DNA from: Prochlorococcus sp. AG-347-L19
Lineage (GTDB): Bacteria; Cyanobacteriota; Cyanobacteriia; PCC-6307; Cyanobiaceae
Direction: 5' to 3'
Length of the DNA stretch: 64,000 bases
Assembly (NCBI GenBank): GCA_003278895.1
Contig: QCCO01000001.1
Location: 1 to 64,000, forward strand
Part shown: positions 43,771 through 52,496 of the stretch, piece by piece
Position numbering within the stretch: the first letter of the stretch is position 1
Layout: every line of letters starts with the position of its first letter
Notes under the pieces: model-generated
The model's database searches: none
What the model was told of the DNA's origin: nothing
Seen by the model: the letters and a program-made list of their open reading frames with translations, nothing else
Position numbers and translations under genes: made by a program

Positions 43771-44463
43771 ATGAGTAAAGGAATAACTTATGTTGCATGG
43801 GGTAAATGTATTGCTGAGGCTGAAAGATCTGCATCTAGTGCAAAAAAATTTGGATACAAGTCATGTCTCATTACAAAAGAATTAATAAATTCCAACTGCT
43901 TTGACACAATAATCAAAGTAAAAAAAGAACTTTCACAAAATTTCAATATTCTCGATACTTATAATCTTTCACCTTGGGATCAAACTTTATGGCTTGATGC
44001 TGATACACTCGTACTAGGTAATTTAGATTACGCTTTCGAAAAGGCTAGGGATTTTGGGATATCTTTAGTTATAGCTCCTCATTCTTTTTTAGGTGGAAGG
44101 AATCTAAAAGATATCAATCCAGAAACTCCAGAATACAATTGTGGTGCAATGTGGATAGATCGAAATCATCCTACAATGATTGGTTTTAGAGAAAAATGGA
44201 AAAAAATAGTTGATAATTATAATGGCCGTGGATGGTGGTCAGATCAAAGTAGTATTTCTTATACTATCCATAAATTAAAAATAAATCCCTTCGTATTGCC
44301 TTTAAATTGGAATTTCAGAGCCTTTATGAACAACGAATTTACTAATGGAGAATTCCACTCAAATAATGGTTTCGGTCCTATTAAAATTTGGCACTCTAGA
44401 ACAAAAGTACCTAAAGATTTTAAATATGATGAATATAAATTCTGGAAATTAGATAATGATTAA
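43771..44463 (+). CDS. GT8-like glycosyltransferase
   Basis: A 230-residue GT-A protein. The metal-binding DXD motif is in QTLWLDADTLVLGNL (about residues 72-86), preceded by an N-terminal strand and AKKFGYKSCLIT. YNCGAMWIDRNH (near 127) and WWSDQSSISYTIHKL match the later GT8-type blocks, and IKIWHSR near the end provides the conserved His. Its gene follows the sulfotransferase-like gene by one base. Donor sugar unknown. Homology to glycogenin- or LPS galactosyltransferase-like enzymes is at fold level only. Confidence 0.65.
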   Translation: MSKGITYVAWGKCIAEAERSASSAKKFGYKSCLITKELINSNCFDTIIKVKKELSQNFNILDTYNLSPWDQTLWLDADTLVLGNLDYAFEKARDFGISLVIAPHSFLGGRNLKDINPETPEYNCGAMWIDRNHPTMIGFREKWKKIVDNYNGRGWWSDQSSISYTIHKLKINPFVLPLNWNFRAFMNNEFTNGEFHSNNGFGPIKIWHSRTKVPKDFKYDEYKFWKLDND

Positions 44464-44495
44464 ATATTAATTATCTTTTTAAAATAAAAAATTTT

Positions 44496-45959
44496 TTATT
44501 TTTCGCTAAAAGTTTTTCTGAAAATAAACTGATATTCACCCAATGATTTCTTATCAATCGCAAAAAATACCATAAAGAAAGTAAAAAAGTTTATTAGCAA
44601 TGAAAATAAGAAATCTAACTTTGTATTTAATATAAAAAATTTATTAAAACCAGTTGTAATTATTATTGAGGCTATTGAGGAATATATTAAAGGTGCAAAA
44701 TTACAAATTTGTCTATAAAAAGATATTTTTTCAAATTTAGAAACCATAATAAGAGATAAACTAGAAATTATTAATTCTATAAAAATAAAAGATATAACAA
44801 TATTTGAGATACTTATTTTTGAAAAAATAAAAATATAAAGTGAAAACATTATAATTCTAATTATTGGAAAGATAATTTTAATATTTAATCTATTTTTTAC
44901 TATCAAATATGGATAAAAAACATACCTTATTGTGATAAATAAACTTCCTATTGATAATAAAAAAATAATTCTTGAAGCATCTTTCCAGTCTTGACCCAAT
45001 AAGTTACTAATAACTATTTGATTTGAAGATATAAGGTAACAAAAAATTGGTAATGCAAAAGATGATATTAAATATCTTATTTTTAAAAATATATGTGATA
45101 CTTTTGAATTATTATTTCTTTTTGCCTCTGAGAGTAAAGGCAAAGTTACATTTCTATTTAAGGATTTAAAAAATGAGTGGACTGTATTTACTATTTTATG
45201 GGACATTGCTAATATTCCTAAATCAGATGGACTTAGGACTAAGGATGAAATTATTTTTATATATTCATCATTAAAATACTCTAAGATACCGCCTAAAGTT
45301 ATTGGAAAAATAAAAGAATATATTTTTTTAACGTAATCGAAATTAAAACAAAATCTAAAATTTAACCTATAAAATAAAATAAAAAATAAAAATTTTATTA
45401 TCGAACGCATAATCAAATAATTTACTAAACCCCAGGTTTTAAAATCATTTAAAAATAAAAAAAATGAAAAAGAAAAAGAAAAAATATCAGCTAATATTGA
45501 AAAAATTGATATAAATTTATTCTCGAAATTTCTTTGTTTAGTAGAATTTAATAATGAAGATACTGATTCGGTTAATATTAAAAAAGAAAGGATTCTTAAA
45601 ATCAATACTTGTTGTGTTGTCCAATTAGCTTGTAAAAAATTAACGATAAATATATTTAATATAGTAATCAAAAAAATTGCATTTAAAATGTTTAATAAAA
45701 AACAAGTTGATAATATATCATCTTCTAATTTATCGATCCTAATCACTAATGCTGGTATAGCAGCCTCAGCTATCCTTACAAAAAAATGAACAATTATGCT
45801 TATCAAAGCAAATTTTCCAAATTCACTTGAGGTTATATAGTTTGATGAAATTAAAGTAATAAATCCTGCGAAAAATGTATTAGAAAATTTATTAGTAATC
45901 CCCCAAAATCCAGACTCTATAGAACTACTTCTTAATTTAATATTTTTATTATTAATCAC
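44496..45959 (-). CDS. Wzx-like polysaccharide flippase
   Basis: A 487-residue very hydrophobic protein with about 12-14 transmembrane helices spread evenly over its length and only short loops. The N-terminus SGFWGITNKFSNTFFAGFITLISSNYITSSEFGKFAL is characteristic of the PST/Wzx branch of the MOP superfamily (compare N-terminal G....F....L...... EFG...L). It would flip the lipid-linked repeat across the inner membrane for the Wzy-like polymerase at 8933. The start is GTG. It converges with the GT8-like gene, 32 bases apart. Confidence 0.8.
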   Translation of the reverse strand: MINNKNIKLRSSSIESGFWGITNKFSNTFFAGFITLISSNYITSSEFGKFALISIIVHFFVRIAEAAIPALVIRIDKLEDDILSTCFLLNILNAIFLITILNIFIVNFLQANWTTQQVLILRILSFLILTESVSSLLNSTKQRNFENKFISIFSILADIFSFSFSFFLFLNDFKTWGLVNYLIMRSIIKFLFFILFYRLNFRFCFNFDYVKKIYSFIFPITLGGILEYFNDEYIKIISSLVLSPSDLGILAMSHKIVNTVHSFFKSLNRNVTLPLLSEAKRNNNSKVSHIFLKIRYLISSFALPIFCYLISSNQIVISNLLGQDWKDASRIIFLLSIGSLFITIRYVFYPYLIVKNRLNIKIIFPIIRIIMFSLYIFIFSKISISNIVISFIFIELIISSLSLIMVSKFEKISFYRQICNFAPLIYSSIASIIITTGFNKFFILNTKLDFLFSLLINFFTFFMVFFAIDKKSLGEYQFIFRKTFSEK

Positions 45960-46123
45960 TATAAATTAATTAAAAAGTATTTATGAAAACTATAAGTAAA
46001 TACAAAAGCATTTAATTAAATTGATAATAAAAAAGTTCATATCTTTATAAAAAATATTTACTCTTAGATAAGCCATAAGCAAAATTGTTGCAAAAAATTC
46101 AAATAAAAAGAATTGATAAATGA

Positions 46124-46852
46124 TTAATTTAACTTTTTATAACCAAAACATTCAAAATCTTGGTGGTAAATCTTGTTTATTATTTTAAGACTATCATTGT
46201 CTAAAATATCAGCCGAAATATAATTTTTAATTTTATTAGAACTTTGAATACTTATTGATAAACATTTCTTTTTTATTTTTCCTTCAAAAAACTTATATAA
46301 TTCATCAAGCCTATTTTCATAATTAATAATTTTGATTTTTTTGTCTAATTTATTATTGATTAACAAAAATTGATATGCAGGAAGCAAGATTTTCTTATTA
46401 CTAAGAAATTTCCAATTAACATTATCATATTTTACTTCTTCGATACATTTGACAAAATCATTTATAGACATTGATTGATGAATTTCTTTAGTTATCAGAT
46501 TATAAAAGTAGATTGAAATTAATCTCTCATAAGGATTTCTTACTATTGTGAACTTATTTATTTTATCCCAAGTTTTTTCACCAAGAAGTTCTTTGGCTTG
46601 CTGAGCTGTTAAATGATCTTGATAAGGAGAATAGGTTGAATATTCTTTTTCAAAAGTATCTTTTTTACCATAAGGGAATCCAAATGATTTATTCATAGAC
46701 ACTCTTACAGATGTAGAGGATGTTCTTGGTATATCTACAAACCAATACCCAATTTTTTTTATTTTTCTGTTAGCTAAAAAAATATCAAATTCTTTTTTAA
46801 TGTAATTTTTAAATTTACCAAAAGTTTTAGCAGTAAAAATCCTATTATACAT
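46124..46852 (-). CDS. Sulfotransferase family protein
   Basis: A 242-residue protein with both PAPS-binding elements of the carbohydrate sulfotransferase 2 group: YWFVDIPRTSSTSVRVSM near residue 37 (5'-phosphosulfate loop, with Arg in place of Lys) and FTIVRNPYERLISIYFY near residue 103 (3'-phosphate motif). DHLTAQQAKELLG between them is a typical spacer. It is the last island gene before lexA and stands alone with flanking A+T-rich gaps. Expected role is O-sulfation of a glycan; the acceptor is unknown. Confidence 0.78.
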   Translation of the reverse strand: MYNRIFTAKTFGKFKNYIKKEFDIFLANRKIKKIGYWFVDIPRTSSTSVRVSMNKSFGFPYGKKDTFEKEYSTYSPYQDHLTAQQAKELLGEKTWDKINKFTIVRNPYERLISIYFYNLITKEIHQSMSINDFVKCIEEVKYDNVNWKFLSNKKILLPAYQFLLINNKLDKKIKIINYENRLDELYKFFEGKIKKKCLSISIQSSNKIKNYISADILDNDSLKIINKIYHQDFECFGYKKLN

Positions 46853-46970
46853 TTTCTAATAGATCAAAAAAAAGATTAAATAATATTTACCAAGATATTA
46901 AATTTATTTTTATTCAAAATTCAAATCAATTATAGTACAAATTCAAGAATTAATAATAATTATTTTCAAA

Positions 46971-47588
46971 TTAAACTTTTCTCCAAACAGCTAAAAGTCT
47001 CCCTTGAATAACAACTTCATCCAAATTTAATTGAATGGGCTCATAAGATGGATTAGCTGCTTCTAAAAAAATTTTTCCCTCTCTCTTAAAAAAATATTTT
47101 AATGTTGTACCTAATCCGGGCACAAGTGCACTAACGATTGTTCCATTTCGTACAGAATCCTTTTCTTTAACAGGCTCCATTAAAACCATATCGCCATGAG
47201 CTATACAAGCATCTATCATTGAATCCCCATTAACTGTTAAAGCAAAAACGTCTTTTTTCTGAAAAACATCCGAAATATCAAAATTTTCTTGAACATCATT
47301 GTACGTCTCAATCAATCCGCCAGCTGCAACAGATCCCAAAATAGGAATTCCTTCAATAATTTCATCAACAATTTGCATTGTTCTTGCTTTCCCCTCTTGC
47401 CATGAAATGTAGCCCTTTTCTTGTAGGTGCTTTAATCTACTTTGTATAGGGGCAGGAGATTTTAAACCCATTGCTTGCATCATCTGCCTAATTGATGGAC
47501 TATGCTGAAAGTTTTTCATATAATCTTTAATCCACTCATAAAGCTCATTTTGAGCATTAGTTAATTTGTCTTCAGCAGATTTTGACAT
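46971..47588 (-). CDS. lexA: LexA repressor
   Basis: SOS-response repressor and self-cleaving protease, 205 aa. The winged-helix DNA-binding domain (about residues 8-70) contains HSPSIRQMMQAMGLKSPAPIQSRLKHL. The cleavage bond Ala89-Gly90 (SVAAGG), the nucleophile Ser123 (NGDSM) and the general base Lys164 (TTLKYF) are all present, so autoproteolysis should be intact. Two LexA-box-like sites lie directly before the ATG, pointing to autorepression. It follows argF and ftsH on the same strand after a 55-base gap and marks the right edge of the glycan island. Confidence 0.95.
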   Translation of the reverse strand: MSKSAEDKLTNAQNELYEWIKDYMKNFQHSPSIRQMMQAMGLKSPAPIQSRLKHLQEKGYISWQEGKARTMQIVDEIIEGIPILGSVAAGGLIETYNDVQENFDISDVFQKKDVFALTVNGDSMIDACIAHGDMVLMEPVKEKDSVRNGTIVSALVPGLGTTLKYFFKREGKIFLEAANPSYEPIQLNLDEVVIQGRLLAVWRKV

Positions 47589-47602
47589 AGAACATTTGTA
47601 CC
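47589..47602 (-). promoter_or_regulatory. LexA box 1, abutting the lexA start codon
   Basis: On the minus strand, GGTACAAATGTTCT fits the published cyanobacterial LexA consensus RGTACNNNDGTWCB at every fixed position. It ends at the base before the ATG, so a bound repressor would block translation initiation or early elongation as well as transcription. Confidence 0.75.
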
Positions 47603-47604
47603 TT

Positions 47605-47618
47605 AATACATTTGTACC
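47605..47618 (-). promoter_or_regulatory. LexA box 2, upstream copy
   Basis: On the minus strand, GGTACAAATGTATT matches the same consensus except for one position (T for C). It is 16 bases from box 1 centre to centre, about one and a half helical turns. Two tandem sites fit cooperative autorepression of lexA. Confidence 0.6.
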
Positions 47619-47643
47619 TCTTTAAGGTGACTATCGCAAGTTT

Positions 47644-48570
47644 TTAAGTAAGCAAGCATGCCAAAAGGGCTTGTTGAACATGCATTCTATTTTCTGCTTG
47701 CTCAAAAATTCTACTATTTTTACTTTCAATTACTTCATCAGTTATCTCTTTAGACCTATATGCAGGAAGGCAATGGAGAACAATCGCATCTTTATGAGCC
47801 TTGTTTAATAAATCACTATCAATGGTAAAACCATCAAAATGTTTGTCCTTTTCTTCTTTCTTACCCTCCTCACCCATAGATGACCAAACATCGGTATAAA
47901 GAACATTTGCCCCTGAAGCCGCAGACATTGGATCATTAGTGATTTTTAATAAATTCTTATTCTTATATATATCTCGCGCTTTGTTAATTATGGAGGCGTT
48001 TGGTTCATATCCTTTTGGACATGAAATTCTTACTTCAACTCCTAATAAAGCCCCACAAGCTATTAAGGAATTAGCAACATTATTACCATCACCTATATAC
48101 GTTAAAACAACATTTTCAAAATCATTGAATTCTTCTTTAATCGTCAAGAAATCTGCTAATGCTTGGCATGGATGTTCTAAATCAGTTAGACCATTGATAA
48201 TTGGCTTAGTAGACCACTTAGCATATTCTTCTAAGTCAGACTGATTAAAGGTTCTTATTGCAATCACATCACAATATCTGCTTAAGACTCTTGCTGTATC
48301 TTTAATTGGTTCACCTCTACCAATTTGAGAAGTCTTTGGATTAAGATCAACCGTGGTCCCTCCTAGTCTAGACATTGCAACTTGAAAACTTACCCTTGTA
48401 CGTGTCGATGCTTTATCAAAAATCAAGCCTAAAGCTTTATTTTTGAGTTCAATATTTAAAAAATTTTTTTTAAAGTTTTTTGAAAGTTCTAATATATGTT
48501 TTACTTCCTTTTTTGAAAGATCAAAGCTTGATAAAAAATTTTTGTTTTCAAGCTTTATAGGTTTTAACAT
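47644..48570 (-). CDS. argF: Ornithine carbamoyltransferase
   Basis: Forms citrulline from ornithine and carbamoyl phosphate in arginine synthesis. The carbamoyl-phosphate loop STRTRVSF is near residue 56, HPCQALAD near 134 completes that site, and HCLPAYR near 266 carries the ornithine-site cysteine. It is 308 aa, full length. It lies 26 bases downstream of ftsH and 55 bases upstream of lexA, all on the minus strand. A standard core gene with no oddities. Confidence 0.95.
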   Translation of the reverse strand: MLKPIKLENKNFLSSFDLSKKEVKHILELSKNFKKNFLNIELKNKALGLIFDKASTRTRVSFQVAMSRLGGTTVDLNPKTSQIGRGEPIKDTARVLSRYCDVIAIRTFNQSDLEEYAKWSTKPIINGLTDLEHPCQALADFLTIKEEFNDFENVVLTYIGDGNNVANSLIACGALLGVEVRISCPKGYEPNASIINKARDIYKNKNLLKITNDPMSAASGANVLYTDVWSSMGEEGKKEEKDKHFDGFTIDSDLLNKAHKDAIVLHCLPAYRSKEITDEVIESKNSRIFEQAENRMHVQQALLACLLT

Positions 48571-48596
48571 AAACTAATTTCAATAATTCTTATATC

Positions 48597-50462
48597 CTAC
48601 ATTGCTGGCATTTTAGATTCTTCTAAGAGAGTTTTGAGATCTTCTCCCTCAATTACTTCTTCCTTAAGAATTTTTTGAGAAATTGATTCAAGAAGTGGTA
48701 GGTTATTTCTCAAAATATTTAGTGCAGTTTCATGGGCATCATCAACCAAATCTCTTACTTCTTTATCTATTGCTTGAGCAGTAGCATCACTAACAGATCT
48801 TCTAGGATTATTTCCATTCCCCAAAAACTGACCTCCACCTTGTTTGTCATAAGCTAGGGGTCCAAGGATATCGCTCATTCCAAATGTACCAACCATTTGT
48901 TCTGCTATATCAGTTGCCCTTTGCAAATCATTTGAAGCTCCTGTAGTGATCTTTCCAAAAACAACCTCTTCTGCAGATCTTCCTCCAAGAAGTGTAGCTA
49001 TTTGTCCTTTCAGTTCTTCTTTGGAATTCAAGAATCTCTCTTCTGTTGGTAATTGAAGGGTATAACCAAGTGCACTCATACCCCTTGGAACAATCGAAAT
49101 CTTTGCAACTTTAGAGCCACCCGGCATAAGATGGCCAACTATTGCATGTCCAACCTCGTGGTACGCAACAACTTTCTTTTCATCATCTTGCAAAACGCGA
49201 CTCTTCTTTTCCAATCCAGCTACAACTCTCTCTATAGCTTCGCTTAAATCTTGTTGTTCTACACTTTTTCTTTTTGCTCTGGCTGCAAGTAAAGCAGCTT
49301 CATTAACCATGTTAGCTAAATCAGCTCCTGCGAATCCACTAGTAGCTTGAGCAATTGAATCTAAATCTATTGAATCTGCAAGTTTAACTTTTTTGGTGTA
49401 AATCTCCAATATCGTTTTTCTACCGGATAAATCTGGCCTATCAACCAGAACCTGTCTATCAAATCTTCCGGGTCTTAGAAGTGCGGCGTCAAGCACTTCG
49501 GGCTGGTTCGTAGCAGCAAGTACTATAACTGGCTTATCAGCCGAGGCAAATCCATCCATTTCAGTAAGAAGCTGATTTAGGGTTTGTTCTCTCTCATCAT
49601 TACCTCCAACAACTCCCATTGAGCCAGAACGACTTTTACCAATAGCGTCTAATTCATCAATAAAGATAATACAAGGAGCTTTTTTCTTGGCTTGCTCAAA
49701 TAAGTCTCTTACTCTAGCAGCACCAGCACCCACAAAAAGTTCAACAAATTCAGACCCTGAAATAATGAAAAAAGGAACTTCTGCTTCACCAGCAACAGCT
49801 TTGGAAAGAAGTGTTTTTCCCGTTCCAGGAGGTCCGACTAGAAGGACACCTTTCGGTATTCTTGCTCCAATATCTGTATATCTCTCGGGTTTTTTTAAGA
49901 AATCGACTATTTCTGTTAATTCGTCTTTTGCTTCATCTACACCAGCCACGTCAGCAAATGTCACTTTTGATTCATCATCTGGGACATAAACTTTTGCTTT
50001 ACTTTTTGTGAAGCTTAATGCCCCTTGGGCTCCGCCTCCACCCATGCTTCTTCTCGCAAAAAATTGTAATACGAGAATAAAAATAAGTGGGGGAACAACC
50101 CAACTCAAGATGGTTGAGAAGAAATTAGGTTTCTTTGGTGGTGCAGCAGCAAATTCTACACCCTTACTTTCCAATCTTTGAGGTAAATCCATATCAAAAA
50201 TTGGCGTTGTAGCTAATACAGATGGAGCGCCCTCTTCAGCTCCATTTAATTCATATCTAATTTGCTCCTGAGTGATATAGGCGCGCTTAACTTCACCGTC
50301 ATTAACCTGATCAATAAATAAAGAATAAGGAACCCTAGGGATTTGCATATTTTGATTAGGAAAAAGACTACTAAACAGAAGTAATGCTCCAACTCCTATT
50401 AAAATAATATTTACAATTCCAAAACGTCTATTAGGTTGATTATCGTCTTGTCTTATTGGCAT
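48597..50462 (-). CDS. ftsH: ATP-dependent zinc metalloprotease FtsH
   Basis: Membrane AAA protease that degrades damaged or regulatory membrane proteins, in cyanobacteria including photosystem subunits. Two N-terminal transmembrane helices (about 14-34 and 112-133) flank a lumenal/periplasmic domain. The AAA domain has Walker A GPPGTGKT near 209, Walker [12 protein letters not shown] and the second region of homology RPGRFDRQ. The protease zinc motif HEVGH is near 435. At 621 aa it is full length, and its base composition is visibly richer in G+C than the island genes. Cyanobacteria carry several FtsH paralogues; which one this is cannot be fixed here. Confidence 0.95.
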   Translation of the reverse strand: MPIRQDDNQPNRRFGIVNIILIGVGALLLFSSLFPNQNMQIPRVPYSLFIDQVNDGEVKRAYITQEQIRYELNGAEEGAPSVLATTPIFDMDLPQRLESKGVEFAAAPPKKPNFFSTILSWVVPPLIFILVLQFFARRSMGGGGAQGALSFTKSKAKVYVPDDESKVTFADVAGVDEAKDELTEIVDFLKKPERYTDIGARIPKGVLLVGPPGTGKTLLSKAVAGEAEVPFFIISGSEFVELFVGAGAARVRDLFEQAKKKAPCIIFIDELDAIGKSRSGSMGVVGGNDEREQTLNQLLTEMDGFASADKPVIVLAATNQPEVLDAALLRPGRFDRQVLVDRPDLSGRKTILEIYTKKVKLADSIDLDSIAQATSGFAGADLANMVNEAALLAARAKRKSVEQQDLSEAIERVVAGLEKKSRVLQDDEKKVVAYHEVGHAIVGHLMPGGSKVAKISIVPRGMSALGYTLQLPTEERFLNSKEELKGQIATLLGGRSAEEVVFGKITTGASNDLQRATDIAEQMVGTFGMSDILGPLAYDKQGGGQFLGNGNNPRRSVSDATAQAIDKEVRDLVDDAHETALNILRNNLPLLESISQKILKEEVIEGEDLKTLLEESKMPAM

Positions 50463-50537
50463 AGTTGTTATATATTTTGAACTTATTATAAACTAAACCA
50501 TTAGTTTCCGTACCTGTATTATTTTTTTTGGGTAAGA

Positions 50538-50547
50538 ACCGTACGGT
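50538..50547. promoter_or_regulatory. Perfect 10-bp palindrome ACCGTACGGT upstream of ftsH
   Basis: Lies about 76 bases before the ftsH start codon, between ftsH and ribD. Such a GC-containing palindrome is rare in these intergenic regions and could be an operator. No known regulator is recognised; it does not fit the LexA consensus. Confidence 0.3.
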
Positions 50548-50576
50548 ACTTTGACTCCTAGAATTTAGTATAAAAA

Positions 50577-51671
50577 CTAATTTTTGAATGAACTTTTAAC
50601 GCATATATCATTCCCAATCAAGCTAAACTGAGAATCACTTAATTTAATAATTTCGTTCATTTCTTCAAATTCAAAATCACCTAAGGGATTCATACTATTT
50701 TCTCCACCTAAAATTTTTGGAGCAATAAAAGTAGTAATTTCCTGAATACAATTAGATTGAATAGCTGCGGTAGCCAATCCAGGTCCACATTCCCAAAGAA
50801 CTTTATTACACCCTCTTTCAGCAAGTATTTTTGAAATTAACGCTGGATTATCTGATGATACCTTTTCAACCTCCACACATTTAGGAATCCTTGAGAGGTA
50901 TCTTTCATTTGCAGTAGAAGAATCATAAAAAACTAGAGTTTTTGCCTTGTCACACTCCCAAAGATTAGATTTTGATGGTAGATCTAAACTTTTTGTGAAA
51001 ACAACTCGTAAAGGCTCAGGATTTTTTAAACCTCTAGTAGTCAACAATGGATTGTCTCTTCTTAAAGTGTTTCCGCCAATAATTATTGCATCAAATTCTG
51101 CTCTAAAAGAGTGAACTAATGACCTTGATTCTTTATTTGTAATCCATTTACTTTTTCCATTTTTTAAAGCTATTCTCCCATCAATACTCATTGCCCATTT
51201 GAGAACACCAAATGACTTTTTTGTAATATTCCTATGAAAGAAAGCCTTATTTAGATCTAAAGATTCTTTTTTACATAATCCCAAATGAACTTGTATCCCA
51301 GCTTCTTTTAGAAGCTTAATACCTTTACCAGAGACTCTTTTATCAGGGTCTTCAATAGATATATATATCTTTTTTAAGCCAGAGGATATCACTTTATCTA
51401 CACATGGAGGTGTTTTACCTTGATGGCAACAAGGTTCAAGATTCACATACATTGTTCCACCTTTAGCATCCTTTTTTAAATTATTAAAAGCCATTGCCTC
51501 TGCATGAGGCATTCCTGCCTTGAAATGAAACCCTTCTGAAATAAGACTTCCATTCTTATCAAGTATCACCGCTCCCACCTTAGGATTAGGACTTGTTGTA
51601 TTTTTGCCTAATGATGCCAAAAAAATTGCTCTTTTCATCCATTTTGTATGGCTTACATTTTTTTCAGACAT
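50577..51671 (-). CDS. ribD: Bifunctional riboflavin deaminase/reductase RibD
   Basis: Catalyses deamination and reduction of the pyrimidine intermediate in riboflavin synthesis. The N-terminal cytidine-deaminase-like domain carries the zinc motifs HAEAMA near residue 48 and EPCCHQGKTPPC near 74. The C-terminal reductase domain (about 145 on) shows WAMSIDGRIA, ITNKESR, IIIGGNTLRRDNPLLTTR and WECGPGLA. The track starts at TTG 51677; I use ATG 51671, two codons later, but either is possible. The ORF is 364 aa from this start. It is not next to other rib genes; ribF is at 57231. Confidence 0.93.
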   Translation of the reverse strand: MSEKNVSHTKWMKRAIFLASLGKNTTSPNPKVGAVILDKNGSLISEGFHFKAGMPHAEAMAFNNLKKDAKGGTMYVNLEPCCHQGKTPPCVDKVISSGLKKIYISIEDPDKRVSGKGIKLLKEAGIQVHLGLCKKESLDLNKAFFHRNITKKSFGVLKWAMSIDGRIALKNGKSKWITNKESRSLVHSFRAEFDAIIIGGNTLRRDNPLLTTRGLKNPEPLRVVFTKSLDLPSKSNLWECDKAKTLVFYDSSTANERYLSRIPKCVEVEKVSSDNPALISKILAERGCNKVLWECGPGLATAAIQSNCIQEITTFIAPKILGGENSMNPLGDFEFEEMNEIIKLSDSQFSLIGNDICVKSSFKN

Positions 51672-51686
51672 CTCCAAAAATCAAAT

Positions 51687-52187
51687 TCAGTTTATAGATC
51701 TCCACTCTTTAACAACGAAGGGAGGTACAGGCAACTCAGAAAAAACTCCTGACAATGATAATCTTAATGGTCTATTTTTATCTAAATTTTTAATCAATTC
51801 ATCAAGATCGAATTCTGCTGCAGCTTGTCTTCCATCATTTGCTAATTCCACATTAAGTAATGTTTTATCATCTAAAAGCCACTGTTTTCTCCCTGATTGA
51901 ACCCTCAAGTCAGTGGGATGATCGATCCTGAGATTTCCTGGGTATCCTATTACTCTCAAGATCAATTTATCTTCAAAAAGAGGAGATTTATAAGCTACTA
52001 ATTGCCATGTTTCAAAGTCCAAGTCCCTTAAAAACTCACTGCTAGCATTCATTAATTCACCATTAATTTCAGTTTCTGCAATTTCTGCAGATACTTTTAA
52101 TGGGTTAAAAATAAATGATAGTAGTAAAAGTAAAGGTAATATTCCTTTTAAAAAAATATTTTTATTTAATTTTGTAATTTTCTTCAT
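51687..52187 (-). CDS. DUF3122-type cyanobacterial secreted or lipoprotein-like protein
   Basis: A 166-residue protein of unknown function with a clear signal peptide: basic start MKKITKLNKN, hydrophobic core GILPLLLLLSFIF, and a probable cleavage at VSA-EI. The mature part has ETWQLVAYKSP, LILRVIGYPGNLRIDHP and DLDELIKNLDKNRPLRLSLSG, a pattern I associate with the cyanobacterial DUF3122 family. It overlaps the upstream 83-aa gene by 26 bases and precedes ribD closely. Location should be periplasm or thylakoid lumen. No catalytic motif is visible. Confidence 0.75.
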   Translation of the reverse strand: MKKITKLNKNIFLKGILPLLLLLSFIFNPLKVSAEIAETEINGELMNASSEFLRDLDFETWQLVAYKSPLFEDKLILRVIGYPGNLRIDHPTDLRVQSGRKQWLLDDKTLLNVELANDGRQAAAEFDLDELIKNLDKNRPLRLSLSGVFSELPVPPFVVKEWRSIN

Positions 52188-52413
52188 TTTCAGAATCCAT
52201 CAGGGCATCCAAAGTTACAGCTGTTCTTACAATAGCTTGATATCTTTTAATTATTTTACGATTTTTCTCTATAACTCGAGATAAATTCAAAGTGTCTTTT
52301 TCAGAATAGCTAGATGTTAAATCGCTAGAGTCTTCTTCAATTAACTCAAATTCACTATCTTTATTAATAAGAGTTAACAATAAATCATGTAATCTCTTTC
52401 TCCTTTCAGACAA
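52162..52413 (-). CDS. Small conserved-looking hypothetical protein
   Basis: An 83-residue charged protein, predicted mainly helical, with no membrane segment or signal. MSERRKRLHDLLLTLIN at the start and VIEKNRKIIKRYQAIVRTAVTLDALMDSE in the second half could form a helical pair. The start is TTG. Its 3' end overlaps the DUF3122-type gene by 26 bases in a different frame, which supports co-expression. I do not recognise the family. Confidence 0.6.
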   Translation of the reverse strand: MSERRKRLHDLLLTLINKDSEFELIEEDSSDLTSSYSEKDTLNLSRVIEKNRKIIKRYQAIVRTAVTLDALMDSENEENYKIK

Positions 52414-52496
52414 TTAATTTATTATGATATCTCAAATAATAATAAGATAATTTAATAAAACATTCAAACAATTTAGTTCCATTGCATTAAATATTG

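Noticed and set aside
47939-48244. 101-aa plus-strand ORF
   Set aside because: Antisense to argF; no independent support.
49687-50011. 100-aa and 66-aa plus-strand ORFs
   Set aside because: Both are antisense to the conserved AAA domain of ftsH.
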